A stretch of 64,000 bases of DNA from Cerasicoccus sp. TK19100 (GTDB taxonomy: Bacteria > Verrucomicrobiota > Verrucomicrobiia > Opitutales > Cerasicoccaceae): the NCBI RefSeq assembly GCF_027257155.1, contig NZ_JAPWDU010000002.1, positions 310,001 through 374,000 of the forward strand, read 5' to 3'. Shown in pieces: positions 42,741 to 53,400 of the stretch. A model generated the notes under the pieces. It was given only the letters and a program-made list of their open reading frames with translations. It was not told the origin of the DNA and did not search any database. The position numbers were made by a program, and so were the translations under genes. The first letter of the stretch is position 1, and every line of letters starts with the position of its first letter.

Positions 42741-43988
42741 ATGATCGCTGACGGCGGCTTCGTCCTGTTCGAAGCGCCCACTGACGCCGGTTATTTTTTG
42801 TCCATCGCCGACCTTGCCCACGCCAACTTGAGCCAGCCGTTCATCAACCCGAACAAGTATTACAACAATCCGCTCAAGACCTACAGCGCGCAAAACAGTT
42901 GGCCGGCTTATGCAATCGGCAACTCGCTGCAAGACCCGCGCATCCCCGCCAACCTGACCGCCCGTTACGAATGGCCCAACAGCAATCCGGACCCGAATGG
43001 CTACTACCACTACGATGTCTCCTACCTGCTCAATGATGCGCTATGGGACGCCTACTTTTTCTCGGCCTACGATACCGCCGAGAACGAAAGCGCCAATCCG
43101 CGCCACGCGCTTTCAAACTTCAACTTCGGCTTCGATACCTCGGCTGCCGGTATCTACATCGAAGGCGCGTTTAATGTAAACTCGACGTCCGTTCGCGCCT
43201 GGAAGGCCTTCCTTGCCAGCGCCCTGGCTGCCGCCGTCGAAAGCCGCAGCGGCGAGTTTAGCGACTCCGATACCACGCCGTTTCTCCGCGTAGCCCAGCC
43301 CAACGGTGAACCCGCCAGCGACCTGCGCAATACTCACGAAGACGCGGTTTACAACGGCTTCTTAACGCTGTCCTCCACCGACATTGATCGGCTGGCACAG
43401 GCCATCGTCGAACAGGTGAAAAAGCGCGGCCCGTTCATTTCCATGTCGCACTTTGTCAACCGCGTGCTGGACGATGCCGACTATCGCTCCGAGCGCGAGT
43501 CTGACTACCAGAGCAGCGATGCCGACGGCGCGCGCGCCATGATGGTTGGTGCCTTGCAAGCCGCGATTGACCTGTCGGAAATCAACCTTCGCAATGGCGC
43601 AGGCGAAGACCGTTTCAACGACGCAGAGGTGCAGCTCATCCAAACGGACTTGGAGGCCTTTTACCGCGAGCTCGACATCGCAGCCAGCATTGGCGACCGC
43701 GCGGCCGGCACCCCGGGCTACCTGACGCAACTCGATTTGCTCGACGCGATCGGCCCGTACATCAGCACACGTTCCGACACTTTTGTGATTCATGCCTACG
43801 GCGAATCAATCAACCCGCTCACGGATGAGGTGCAGGCCACCGCGCGCTGCAAGGCCACTGTCCAGCGTTTGCCGGAATTTGTCGAAGACCGGGCCAACAG
43901 CGCCACCGACAACTACGCCGACCTGAGCACGCAAAACCAAACCTTTGGCCGCAAATTTCGCATCATAGATTTCCAATGGATCGATTAA
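42741..43988 (+). CDS. C-terminal part of the split pilin-like protein
   Basis: 415 residues from the first ATG after the TAG, although the frame is continuous from 42627. It continues the secreted body (for example ADGGFVLFEAPTDAGYFLSIADLAHANLSQPFINPNKY, then DLLDAIGPYISTRSDTFVIHAYGE and CKATVQRLPEFVEDR). The final segment matches the usual end of this verrucomicrobial family (RSDTFVIHAYGE). It has no leader, so alone it would not be exported. Its stop overlaps the next gene by 13 bases. Confidence 0.7.
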   Translation: MIADGGFVLFEAPTDAGYFLSIADLAHANLSQPFINPNKYYNNPLKTYSAQNSWPAYAIGNSLQDPRIPANLTARYEWPNSNPDPNGYYHYDVSYLLNDALWDAYFFSAYDTAENESANPRHALSNFNFGFDTSAAGIYIEGAFNVNSTSVRAWKAFLASALAAAVESRSGEFSDSDTTPFLRVAQPNGEPASDLRNTHEDAVYNGFLTLSSTDIDRLAQAIVEQVKKRGPFISMSHFVNRVLDDADYRSERESDYQSSDADGARAMMVGALQAAIDLSEINLRNGAGEDRFNDAEVQLIQTDLEAFYRELDIAASIGDRAAGTPGYLTQLDLLDAIGPYISTRSDTFVIHAYGESINPLTDEVQATARCKATVQRLPEFVEDRANSATDNYADLSTQNQTFGRKFRIIDFQWID

Positions 43989-44704
43989 GAAAGTTACTTT
44001 GCGCGTGCGTGCTGGCCGCCTGGCTACTGCCCGCCGCGCCCCTTCTGGCCCAAGCCAAGGCCAACCAATGCGCGGTGGATTTCCAGATCATGGTCTTCAG
44101 CGCGCGCAAACAGATTGCCTCCGGTGCTCTGAACAAAATGGACCGCCCCACCGAACTGCCCGATCTGTATTATCGCGGGGCGGAGGGCTATGAACCGCTC
44201 GACATCAGCCACACCACACTCTCGCCAAGCTACGCCTACGCCGGTGCCACGCAGTTCACGCTTTATGCGCGGCAGGTGCGCGATGAGGAATTCGTTTATA
44301 CGCCCGTTTTCAACGTCCAGTTTGGCGCGGATTGGAAGCAGGCCATCGTGCTACTCATCACCAACAGCGTCGGCGAACAAAAGTCACGTGCAGTCGCCAT
44401 TAACACCACCCGGGAAAACGTGCCCACGGGCAGTATTCTCGTCTATAATTTGTCCGTCAAGGACCTGGTTCTCAACGCGGGCAAAGACATCTACAATCTC
44501 CCGCCACTGATCCCCGCAACGGTCTCCGTTGCCAACATTCAGAACAACACCTTGCCCGTGCAACTGGCGCTAAAAGACAACGATGAATACAAGCTGGTTT
44601 ACCGCCGCAAGTGGCGGATGCAGCCGGACGTAAGCGGAGTCTATTTTCTGTTCACGCTCAATGACGATGATCGTCGTTGGTTTATGCGAAACGTTATTCT
44701 ATGA
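43976..44704 (+). CDS. Unknown secreted protein coupled to the pilin-like gene
   Basis: 242 residues. A signal peptide (MDRLRKLLCACVLAAWLLPAAPLLAQA, cleavage after AQA) precedes a beta-rich domain with no known family (for example FQIMVFSARKQIASG, TPVFNVQFGADWKQ). Its start overlaps the previous stop by 13 bases and its stop overlaps the transporter start by 4 bases, so the three genes probably make one coupled operon. Family members next to split or whole pilin-like genes occur in related genomes by recollection only. Confidence 0.7.
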   Translation: MDRLRKLLCACVLAAWLLPAAPLLAQAKANQCAVDFQIMVFSARKQIASGALNKMDRPTELPDLYYRGAEGYEPLDISHTTLSPSYAYAGATQFTLYARQVRDEEFVYTPVFNVQFGADWKQAIVLLITNSVGEQKSRAVAINTTRENVPTGSILVYNLSVKDLVLNAGKDIYNLPPLIPATVSVANIQNNTLPVQLALKDNDEYKLVYRRKWRMQPDVSGVYFLFTLNDDDRRWFMRNVIL

Positions 44705-46161
44705 AGCAAGTTGCCGCGGAAGATAAAGTTCCGTTTCTTCAAAAAATCGCCTACTCCTCCGCTGCTCCGATCGACTGGTTTTCCGTCGGTCTGGCCACTG
44801 CGGTTCTCTGGATGCCGATCTGGAATATCGCCTATGGCGTGAGCCCGGCGATCCTAGGCATCATCCTGCTCATTTACCGTGGGTGGGATGCGATTGCGGA
44901 CCCCATCATGGGGAACATTTCCGACAATACACGCACCCGCTGGGGGCGCCGGCGACCCTACATTTTTGTCGGCGCAATTCTCACTGCCATCCTGCTGCCG
45001 GTGCTGTGGAATCCGCCTGCGGGCCTCGTCGATTGGACACCTAACTTGCCCTTTCTTGGCGAAGACCATCAGGTCAATGGCCTCGTTATTTACCTGACCG
45101 TTGTCGGGCTGTTTCTCTTCACGGCATTTACGGTCTGGGCCATGCCCTACTACAGCCTCATGCTGGAGATGACGCCCGACTACGACGAGCGCACCCGCGT
45201 GGCAGGCTATCGCACCGCAATCACCAAAGTGGGCGTATTTGTGGGCGGCTGGGTGCTCGCACTGGCCTCGCTGGATTACTTTATCGACCCGGCTACCGGT
45301 GAGCCCGACGTAAAGCACGGGATGGGCGTGGTTAGCTTTGGGCTCGCGGCGCTTGTGCTTATCCTGGGCATACTTCCCGCGATTTTTGTCAAAGAGCGCT
45401 ACTACAAAAAAGAAGCGGCGCAGCAGCAGAAAATCTCATTCTGGAAAGGCATCCGTGAGACCGTGAAGATCAAGCCGTTTTGGCTGCTGTGCGGGTTCAT
45501 CTTTCTGTTCATGTTTGGCAATGGCGTCGTCAGCAAACTGGGCATCTATTTGAACATTTATTTCGTCAACGACGGCGAGCTGCAGAAGTCGTACATCATC
45601 GAAGGATGGAAAGGCACCGTGGCGGCCGTAGTGGGCATTTGCACAATTCCGTTGTGGACCTGGATCTGCGAGAAGTACGACAAGAAATGGGCGATGTTCA
45701 TTATCCTCGTTTCAGGCTTTATCGGTGCTGGCCTGAACTACGTGTGCCTGCAGCCGGACTACCCGTATCTGCAGTTGGTTCCAGTCGCCTTCAACGCGGG
45801 CGTGATTGGTGCTATGTGGCTCATCGTGCCCTCCATGCAGGCGGACATCGTGGACTACGACGAAAAGACGACCCACCAGCGCCGCGAGGGCAGTATCAAT
45901 TCCATCTTCTCCTGGTTCCTGAAAATGGCCTTCACCTTGTCGGCCGGGGTATCGGGCTTCATCATCGAGGCAACGGGATTCGACGTCAGCGTGGGCAGTG
46001 AACAACCACCCGAAGTGCTAACGCGCATGCTTCTCTTTTTCGTGCTGATCCCCCTCGCCTTCTGGGGCGTCTCCGCATGGCTCATGTGGATCTACCCGCT
46101 GAACCGCCAAAAGATGCACGCCATCCGCACCGAGCTGGAAACACGACGCGGCAAGCTGTAG
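44701..46161 (+). CDS. GPH-family (MelB-like) sugar:cation symporter
   Basis: 486 residues with about 12 helices. Family marks are DPIMGNISDNTRTRWGRRRPYIFVGA near residue 65-90, MPYYSLMLEMTPDYDERTRVAGYRT and the later DIVDYDEKTTHQRREGSINS. Members import glycosides, pentosides or hexuronides with a cation. The substrate here may be a sugar released by the neighbouring sulfatase and glycosidase (inference). Its ATG overlaps the previous gene's stop. Confidence 0.9.
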   Translation: MKQVAAEDKVPFLQKIAYSSAAPIDWFSVGLATAVLWMPIWNIAYGVSPAILGIILLIYRGWDAIADPIMGNISDNTRTRWGRRRPYIFVGAILTAILLPVLWNPPAGLVDWTPNLPFLGEDHQVNGLVIYLTVVGLFLFTAFTVWAMPYYSLMLEMTPDYDERTRVAGYRTAITKVGVFVGGWVLALASLDYFIDPATGEPDVKHGMGVVSFGLAALVLILGILPAIFVKERYYKKEAAQQQKISFWKGIRETVKIKPFWLLCGFIFLFMFGNGVVSKLGIYLNIYFVNDGELQKSYIIEGWKGTVAAVVGICTIPLWTWICEKYDKKWAMFIILVSGFIGAGLNYVCLQPDYPYLQLVPVAFNAGVIGAMWLIVPSMQADIVDYDEKTTHQRREGSINSIFSWFLKMAFTLSAGVSGFIIEATGFDVSVGSEQPPEVLTRMLLFFVLIPLAFWGVSAWLMWIYPLNRQKMHAIRTELETRRGKL

Positions 46162-46253
46162 GCAACCTCAGTCAGTCCGCAAGGGATGCCATCCAGGTTA
46201 ACGCCTCGCTCGGAACTTACTGTCCGCGCGGTTTAGCCGATCGCTAACCGGGC

Positions 46254-47768
46254 TTAATGAATACCGTAGCGAGCCAGCTCTTTGGCGGCTGATGTTTCCA
46301 TTTGCGAGACTACTGTGGCGTAGTCTGGATTATCCACCAGGTTCTTCGTTTCCAGAGGGTCGAGCTCGTAGTCGTAAAGTTCGCGGGCAACAACGGGGCC
46401 GCTGCCCAAGGGCTTACCGGGCTGATTTTCGCGCCAAACCGTGTAGCGAAAACGAGGACCACGGAATGAATAACCCGTCAGCTTCTCGCCGTTGGGAGAA
46501 CGGTAGTGCTGGCTCATCGCCACATCGCGCACCGAGCCGGAGTCATCGTCCAGCAGCGGTGCCAGGCTGACCCCTTCCAAGGCCTCAGGCTGCTCCAGTC
46601 CGGCTAACTCGCAAAGCGTCGGATAGATGTCGATAAACTCCGTGGGCGCGGCAACGCGACCGGCTTTATCTTTTTGCATCGGCGAAAAAATGATCAACGG
46701 CGAGCGCGTGGCCTGCTCGTAAACCGAGTGCTTGCACCACATTGAGTGATCGCCCAAATGCCAGCCGTGATCGCCCCACAACACAACGATGGTGTTGTCC
46801 GCAATGCCTGCGGTTTCCAGCGCATCAAGTAACTTGCCGACTTGCGCGTCGATGTAGCTCACGCAGGCGTGATAACCATGGATAAGCTCGCGCTGAAGGT
46901 CATCGGGAAGCGGACCACGCTTGGGCACGTCATACTTACCACGAAGCTCCCAGCCCGGCTGCAACGTGAAGTCCGGCGTGCCGTCGGGTGCCTGCTGATA
47001 CTCGGCCAGTTCAAAGGCATCGCGGTCATACATGTCCCAGTATTTCTTGGGCGCAATGAACGGCAGGTGTGGCTTTTGAAAACCGACGGCGAGGAAAAAC
47101 GGCTGATCCTCGGCGGCATATTTCTTAATCAGCCCCACTGCGGCGTCAGCCATCGCGCCATCCGAGTAGGCGTTGTCCGCCACGTCTTCGGTGCCCTCGG
47201 TCGCCGGGACACCCTTCACATTCCACTCGGGAATGGTTTCGCCCTTGGCGTTTTTCTGCGCCTTAAACCACTCAATCGTGTCGGGGTTCACAAAACCGGC
47301 GGCCGACGGGAGCTTGCCGTAATAGTAGGTGAACGGCACAGACCACGAGGGCTTGTCTTGAAATTGACGCCCATCCACGCAGCGCGGATCGAAGATTTTA
47401 CCGGTACCAACCGTGGTGTAGCCGTTATTCTTGAAGTGCTGCGGCAGGGTGATCAAGTCCGGCTGGATGTCGCGCATCTTCGTTTTCAGATCATTGACTT
47501 TCGTTGTATTGGGGCGCTGTCCAGTGAGCAGGCTTGCGCGGGACGGACCACAAATTGGCTCCTGGCAATGATTGTTCAAAAAAAGCGTCCCCGACTGCGC
47601 CAAGCGGTCCATCTGCGGTGTTTGGATCGTGGTATCGCCGTATGCGCCAAGCATTGGCTTGAGGTCATCAATGGCGATAAAGAGCACATTCGGCCTCGTT
47701 GTTTCGCCAGGCAAAGATAAGCACGCGAAAAGCGCACAGGCGTAGAAAGCCGCAGAGAGAAATTTCAT
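46254..47768 (-). CDS. Secreted sulfatase (iduronate-2-sulfatase-like, S1 family)
   Basis: 504 residues. Signal peptide 1-20, then the alkaline-phosphatase-fold sulfatase. The formylglycine precursor Cys73 lies in ICGPSRASLLTGQ. Asp34 and Asp35 (IAIDDLKP) and DHGWHLGDH supply the metal ligands. The order and motifs fit iduronate-2-sulfatase relatives such as those acting on marine sulfated polysaccharides. A maturase is not adjacent. The ATG at 47768 was chosen over a TTG two codons before it. It is divergent from a LacI regulator. Confidence 0.93.
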   Translation of the reverse strand: MKFLSAAFYACALFACLSLPGETTRPNVLFIAIDDLKPMLGAYGDTTIQTPQMDRLAQSGTLFLNNHCQEPICGPSRASLLTGQRPNTTKVNDLKTKMRDIQPDLITLPQHFKNNGYTTVGTGKIFDPRCVDGRQFQDKPSWSVPFTYYYGKLPSAAGFVNPDTIEWFKAQKNAKGETIPEWNVKGVPATEGTEDVADNAYSDGAMADAAVGLIKKYAAEDQPFFLAVGFQKPHLPFIAPKKYWDMYDRDAFELAEYQQAPDGTPDFTLQPGWELRGKYDVPKRGPLPDDLQRELIHGYHACVSYIDAQVGKLLDALETAGIADNTIVVLWGDHGWHLGDHSMWCKHSVYEQATRSPLIIFSPMQKDKAGRVAAPTEFIDIYPTLCELAGLEQPEALEGVSLAPLLDDDSGSVRDVAMSQHYRSPNGEKLTGYSFRGPRFRYTVWRENQPGKPLGSGPVVARELYDYELDPLETKNLVDNPDYATVVSQMETSAAKELARYGIH

Positions 47769-47915
47769 GATCAAAAGGGGGTGATACTATTCGAGACATG
47801 CACCATGCACAGAATGTTCATCGGCGCTAGCAACTAAGTTTAAACGCTCAACGAATCACTAAAGCTGATTTACCAGCAGCCAGTGTCCAACACTCCACGG
47901 CTGAAACAATATCCA

Positions 47916-47966
47916 TTATGCGGATATGGTTACACACGATTGCGCACTATACACAAACCCGCATAA
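47916..47966. promoter_or_regulatory. Widely spaced TTATGCGG inverted pair in the sulfatase/LacI gap
   Basis: TTATGCGG at 47916-47923 and its complement CCGCATAA at 47959-47966, 35 bases apart, lie in the 304-base gap (47769-48072) between divergent genes. It could bind a dimer or loop, but a typical LacI-type palindrome with central CG is not clear. Nothing else was found in the gap. Confidence 0.35.
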
Positions 47967-48072
47967 GTCATTTAACTTCAGATATTTAGAACAACACAGA
48001 ACAATTGGTAACTTGCGTTCTTCTTGACCGCTCCCGTCGATCCAGACAGACTTTTTATTACCCCCGACTGAT

Positions 48073-49110
48073 ATGCCCCGGAACATCACTCTCAGAGACA
48101 TAGCACGCGAAGCTGGCGTAAGCCTAGCAACCGTGTCCCGGGCGCTTCGGGATGAGCCACGTACCGCGCCCGAAACCAAAAAGAAAGTCCACGATATCGC
48201 CAATAAACTTGGCTACCGTCCTGACCCAGCACTCCAGGTTCTCATCGAACGGCGTTGGCATGGCAGGCGCGCCAACGAGGGCATGAACATTGCCTACCTA
48301 TTCGACGGCAGAGGCCATAATGCAAAAACGTGCCAATTGGAATTTAAGCGATTTCGAGAATCAGCCCAAGCCAAAGGCTACGCCTTGATCGCGGAGGACG
48401 TCTCTGATTACCCAAACGCACAAAAACTGATCCGTCGTATGGGCTTCATGGGGGTGGCGGGTGTCGTGATTGCCGTGATGGCCAACGCGCCCTACCCGAT
48501 GGATGCCATCAACGAACGCTTTGCCGCAGTTAGCATTAATGTGTCCACTTGGCAGCCTAACTGCCCGGTTGTCATGCATGACGAGTTTCTGGGCATCGAG
48601 CGCGCCTGGAGTCGCCTTACTCGCATGGGCTACCAACGCATTGGTGCCCTATTACAAGACTACCCAGAATCCTATTCTATGGACTTGCGCCTGGGCGGCG
48701 TCTTCTGCCGCCAGCACTACGTGCAATCCGCTGGGAATCGCATTCCGTTTCACCTTCATCATCAAAATGCTGGCCCGGATGATCAGGGCATTCGCCGGTG
48801 GATAGATAATTATCAACCAGAAGTTATTCTGGGAGACGACCATGAAGAGCTCGGATTGCTCGAATCCATGGGCTATCGGATTCCCCACGATTTCGCGTTC
48901 GCTAGCATCAACATGTGGGATCCTGAACTGGTCGGCAAGATCGCTGGCTACTTTCGCGACAATGTCACCCTGTTCGAGCGCGCGCTACTGCTGATCAGCA
49001 TGATGGTCCGATCCGGTGTAACCGGTTCAGCCCAGGGCGACTTGATTGAAATGGTCACTGGTCAATGGGTGGATGGTGTGAGTCTTCCCAAAATCGCCAC
49101 ATTATCGTAA
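48073..49110 (+). CDS. LacI-family transcriptional regulator
   Basis: 345 residues. The N-terminal helix-turn-helix (MPRNITLRDIAREAGVSLATVSRALRDEP) is followed by the hinge ANKLGYRPDPALQVLIERR and a periplasmic-binding-protein-like sensor domain. The lack of CcpA-specific features suggests a specific sugar regulator, probably of the neighbouring sulfatase or glycosidase genes. Divergent from the sulfatase gene. Confidence 0.94.
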   Translation: MPRNITLRDIAREAGVSLATVSRALRDEPRTAPETKKKVHDIANKLGYRPDPALQVLIERRWHGRRANEGMNIAYLFDGRGHNAKTCQLEFKRFRESAQAKGYALIAEDVSDYPNAQKLIRRMGFMGVAGVVIAVMANAPYPMDAINERFAAVSINVSTWQPNCPVVMHDEFLGIERAWSRLTRMGYQRIGALLQDYPESYSMDLRLGGVFCRQHYVQSAGNRIPFHLHHQNAGPDDQGIRRWIDNYQPEVILGDDHEELGLLESMGYRIPHDFAFASINMWDPELVGKIAGYFRDNVTLFERALLLISMMVRSGVTGSAQGDLIEMVTGQWVDGVSLPKIATLS

Positions 49111-49247
49111 TGCTTCCTCAGTTTTGAATTTCCGTATCCCAGAAATGCGTATAATGTTCCGCAACCAACAACTTGAGGCACTCAAGCCATTGAAGCATAA
49201 TGCCTTAGTTTTTCGCCCAAAATAAACATCCACGAGATAGCTTAGAT

Positions 49248-50189
49248 ATGAACAAATACCTTACCCCCTCCACCGCTATTCTACTGTTCGCTGTCAGCGC
49301 TTCTGCGCAAACCAATTGGACTGGTAGTATTAATAACGACTTCAGCACCGCTGGAAACTGGGACAACGGCCTCCCAGATAACGCAACGAACCCTGGCATC
49401 ATCACCTCAGGGACGCCGACCTACGATGCCATCACCAATGGCAACCTTTCGAGCACGAACATCATACAATCAGGTGGCACTGCATCATTCTTTACCGACA
49501 ACCAGGTCACCTTCCAAAATGATAGCGTTTGGGACCTTAATGGCGGTACAATAGACATCAGCGGCACTGGCCGCCTGAGCCTGGGAGGCACGGCTACTTT
49601 AAACGTAAACGGCGGCAATCTGACCTCTTCAGGCGGCGGCATTTTCTGGGTAAACAGTTCCAACGCCAATCTGTCCATTTTGCAGGACTTGAATACATCC
49701 GTCATCCTTTCTCAGCGCACGGGCAACGTGCTCATCGACAACTCGACATTGACGATTGGCACTTACAATTTCTCCAATAACACTTCGCTCGCTGCGCTTA
49801 CCTTGCAAAACGGCGGCACGCTCAACGCGACCACCATTTTTGATTATGCTGGCGGCAATAATACCAACCAAGGCCAGATCACGTTCACCAACGGTGCCAA
49901 TTCTCTGCAAGCGGCAGCTTGGGACAGACCCGCTGAAATGCAGTTCGATTTCACCTCGACCGCCGTTGGTAGCACCATCACCATCACTACCGGCTTTTAC
50001 AATCAAACTGAATGGGAAACCAAATGGACCGATGGCGAACTGACCGTGGATGGAGCCAATCTTGGTAGTTTCAGCGACTACTTTACGGTGAGCGGCGACA
50101 CCCTAACCATGGTCCCAGAGCCTAGCACTTATGCGCTGCTCGGCGGCCTGATGGCCATTGGCCTCGCCTTGCTCCGTCGCCGCAAGTAA
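49248..50189 (+). CDS. PEP-CTERM-sorted secreted protein
   Basis: 313 residues. Signal peptide 1-20 (ends SASA). The body is repetitive beta-structure rich in Asn, Thr and Gly (W-x-G-x-N and NFSTAGNW motifs typical of autotransporter-like passenger repeats). The end has the sorting tail VPEPSTYALLGG..., a hydrophobic helix and RRRK; PEP is at about 290-292. Such proteins are processed by an exosortase-like system and may reach the cell surface. Followed by a strong terminator. Possibly controlled by the adjacent LacI regulator. Confidence 0.9.
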   Translation: MNKYLTPSTAILLFAVSASAQTNWTGSINNDFSTAGNWDNGLPDNATNPGIITSGTPTYDAITNGNLSSTNIIQSGGTASFFTDNQVTFQNDSVWDLNGGTIDISGTGRLSLGGTATLNVNGGNLTSSGGGIFWVNSSNANLSILQDLNTSVILSQRTGNVLIDNSTLTIGTYNFSNNTSLAALTLQNGGTLNATTIFDYAGGNNTNQGQITFTNGANSLQAAAWDRPAEMQFDFTSTAVGSTITITTGFYNQTEWETKWTDGELTVDGANLGSFSDYFTVSGDTLTMVPEPSTYALLGGLMAIGLALLRRRK

Positions 50190-50213
50190 GCGTCATATGG
50201 TATAAATTTCAAT

Positions 50214-50247
50214 AGCGGTGTGGCCTAGTGCCATGCCGCTTTTTTTA
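50214..50247 (+). terminator. Rho-independent terminator after the first PEP-CTERM gene
   Basis: An 11-bp stem (AGCGGTGTGGC 50214-50224 with GCCATGCCGCT 50230-50240, two G-U wobbles), a CTAGT loop and an eight-T run. Confidence 0.92.
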
Positions 50248-50403
50248 CGCCTGCCAATGAATAATGTTTCAGCCGCTTCCGCTTGAGCCAGCAGCGTCCT
50301 TGCACAGCCTGATTTTCTAACGGGATTAGCGGTTAACCAATAACCCCGTGCCACCGAATGCCAACATGCCTGCAGGTGGTGATATAAATACCAATACAAT
50401 ACC

Positions 50404-53400
50404 ATGCCCCGTTTCATACGATCTCTGTTGCTTCCTCTAGCCACGCTATTTGTCGCTTTTGTTCTATCGGTCAATGGTGCCACCATCACCGATAAGGGCG
50501 CTATCCAATACGGGGGCACTGAATGGGGCACGCTATTCATGAACGACAAATGGCAGGCCAGCTCCCAAGCGCGAAATTTTGCCCCCACCAAGTCGAATGG
50601 GCACAATTTCGAAGGGCAATTTCTGGGGCGTGGCGGGAACGCTTTGTTTGACTATTCGATGGCGCTTCAAGGCGACTGGAAAAGCGGCATGTCACTCAAT
50701 GCCGTTGTTCGGAATCAAACCGGCGTCCAATCGAACATGCTCGCCTACGAAGGCTTACTGCCGATCAAGCAGTTTGCCGGAGCGGTGCTGGAAATCGACC
50801 AGACGAAGTTCGTGCTTCCCTTGGACTACGATGGCAGTGACCCCAATCTGATCATTCGCCAAACCAAGAAAGTCTCCATTCCGACCAGCGAGGGGATTCT
50901 GAGTTTGGGCGGCAACTTCACCGTGATGGTGACCGACGGTCGAAAATTCGGCGGGCAAAACTTCCATGTTCGCGCCTTTTTCGATCCCAATAAAGGCCTG
51001 ATCAAAGAGGCGCATTTCTCTGCGCGGATTGCATTCGAGCCGATAATTGAGCAATCGCTTTCGCTCGCCAGCATTGCCAACCGCGGCTTTGCAGACGAGA
51101 CGGCAGGCGATGGCCAAGGTGGTTGGACCGACCAGGGCCCGGAGCAGGATTTAGCGCAATTCTCCGCAAACACCGACATCGCCGGCAGCATCCATTTCGA
51201 CATTCCCAGCAGCGGCAATAGCGTGGTGGCTTTGTCCAAGGATTCAAAACGTGCCGATAAGAGCTTTGCGGTTTTGGATGTACCGGCGAACATTGGCAGT
51301 CCATCCTATCTCTACTTGCTCCACGCCTCGGCTTACACCTGGGGGCAGGTCGGCCAGATCAAGGTTTCCTATCGCGACGGCTCCGAGCAACTGATCGAGG
51401 TTAACAACGGCCAGGACGTTGGCAACTGGTGGAACCCGGTGGCGCTGACCAATGCCGCGCTTGTCTGGAGTAGCCAGATCAAGGGGGCTAATATCGGCAT
51501 CTTCGAATCACGCTTTCCCCTCGAAGAAAAGCCGATTGAAAAGATCGCCTTTGGCGCGGGCAATGACTCCATCTGGATGATTATCGGTGCCACAACGACC
51601 AATGCTGGCATCGCCCTGCCCCAGCCGGAGTTCTTCATGGTGCGCGCGAACAAAGACTGGGCCCCGATCGAAACGCCTCTTACCGTCAAGCCCGGTAGCG
51701 CGCTGGATTTTTCCGCCTGGAATCATGCGCCAGCGGGAAAATTTGGCCGAGTCATCACCACTCCGGACGGTCATTTTGCCTTTGCGGATAACCCGCAGAA
51801 CTCGGTTCGCTTCTTGGGAGCCAATCTAAACTTTGACGCCAATTTCCTGACCAAGGAAGAGTCTGATGCGCTCGCGCTGCGCATGCGCCAGATGGGCTAC
51901 AACACCGTTCGCATTCACCACTACGATGTTCTGCTAGCCGGTGGTTGGAACCCGACGGAGTATGTGATTTCCGAAGAGATGCTCGACCGCCTAGACTACC
52001 TCTTTTACGCGATGAAAAAGCAGGGCCTGTATGTCTCGACGGACCTTTTTACGATCCGCCGAATTCGCAATGAAAAGCTGAAAGATTTTCAAGCCGCCAA
52101 TAACGCTGGAGCATTTAAAGCACTGATCCCGATCAACCAAGACGCCATGGATGAATGGAAACGCTTTGCCCGGGATTTCCTGACGCACAAGAATCCATAC
52201 ACGGGCATGACCTGGGCGGAGGACCCGGCGTTGTTCTCGATTTGCCCCGTTAACGAAGATACCATTTGGGCAGCGATAAATGCCGATGCAAAGGTTAAGG
52301 CGCTCTATCAGGAAGGCTTTAAGGAATGGCAAAAATCGCATCCCGACGCTCAAGGCGAGGCCGCGATCAACGAATATCTGGCTGAAGTTCAAATCGCCGC
52401 TGACGCCGAGATGAGCCGATTCCTCAAGGACGACCTGGGCGTTCAGGCCCTGATCACCGGCAACAACTGGAAACGCTACTATGCGCAAACACCGATCCGC
52501 GAGCGCTATGATTACGTCGACAACCACGGCTACTGGGACCACCCGAATTTCCCGCAAGGCCCGTGGAGATATCCCTACAGCAACTCCCAGCGCAGCGCGA
52601 CTCAGAACCTCGCCGACATTCCCCGCGCGCTCTTCCTGACCCGAGTCGAAAACAAGCCATTCACGATCACGGAGTATAACTACTGCTACCCGAATATTTA
52701 TCGCAATGAGTCCGGACCGCTGATGGGGACCTACTCCGCATTGCAGGACTACGATGGGCTCTATCGCTTTGCCTGGACGCACCAGCAAAAGCGAGTCAAC
52801 TCGCAGCAGCCGATCGAAGGCTTCGACATTGTCCAGGACCCGATAGGACTGCTGAATGAATACATAATCGCGATGCTTTGGCTCCGCGGCGATGTCCCCG
52901 TACTTGCCGAGGAAGTCGTCTTCTCCGTCAACCGCGAGCGTGCGTTTACCAGCAGCGATCAGGTCAACACAGAGCGCACCGCGGAAGACATTTACAAGGT
53001 GGACCCGAACGATAAGTCCAAGTTTGGCAAGGCACCACCCGCCTTCTCCGCCGACGCTTCCTATCTGGGTCTGACCAAGCGCATCAGCTCGCGCTATGAC
53101 CCTGATGCTGATGGCAGCGCGAACCAGGCCTTTGAGAATCAATCGGCCCAGGCATCCTACATCGTCGAACAAGACGCCACCGAGGTGCGCCTGGAGCGCG
53201 ATGGCGACTTCCTCGTCGAGACGCCATTTAGCAAAGGGATCGTGATCCAGCAGCAGTCGCTCGACTCGGATTTCGTGCGCGATGTCACCGGTGGCCCGAC
53301 CTCCGTTTTCGTTGGCGCACTCGACCAAAAACCACTGGCGGAGTCCGATCACCTGCTCGTGTTTCACCTCACCAACGTGCTCAACGAAGGCATGAAATTT

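Noticed and set aside
46162-46253. Terminator between the GPH transporter and sulfatase genes
   Set aside because: A weak CGGTTTAGC / GCTAACCG stem with a bulge and no T run; not convincing.
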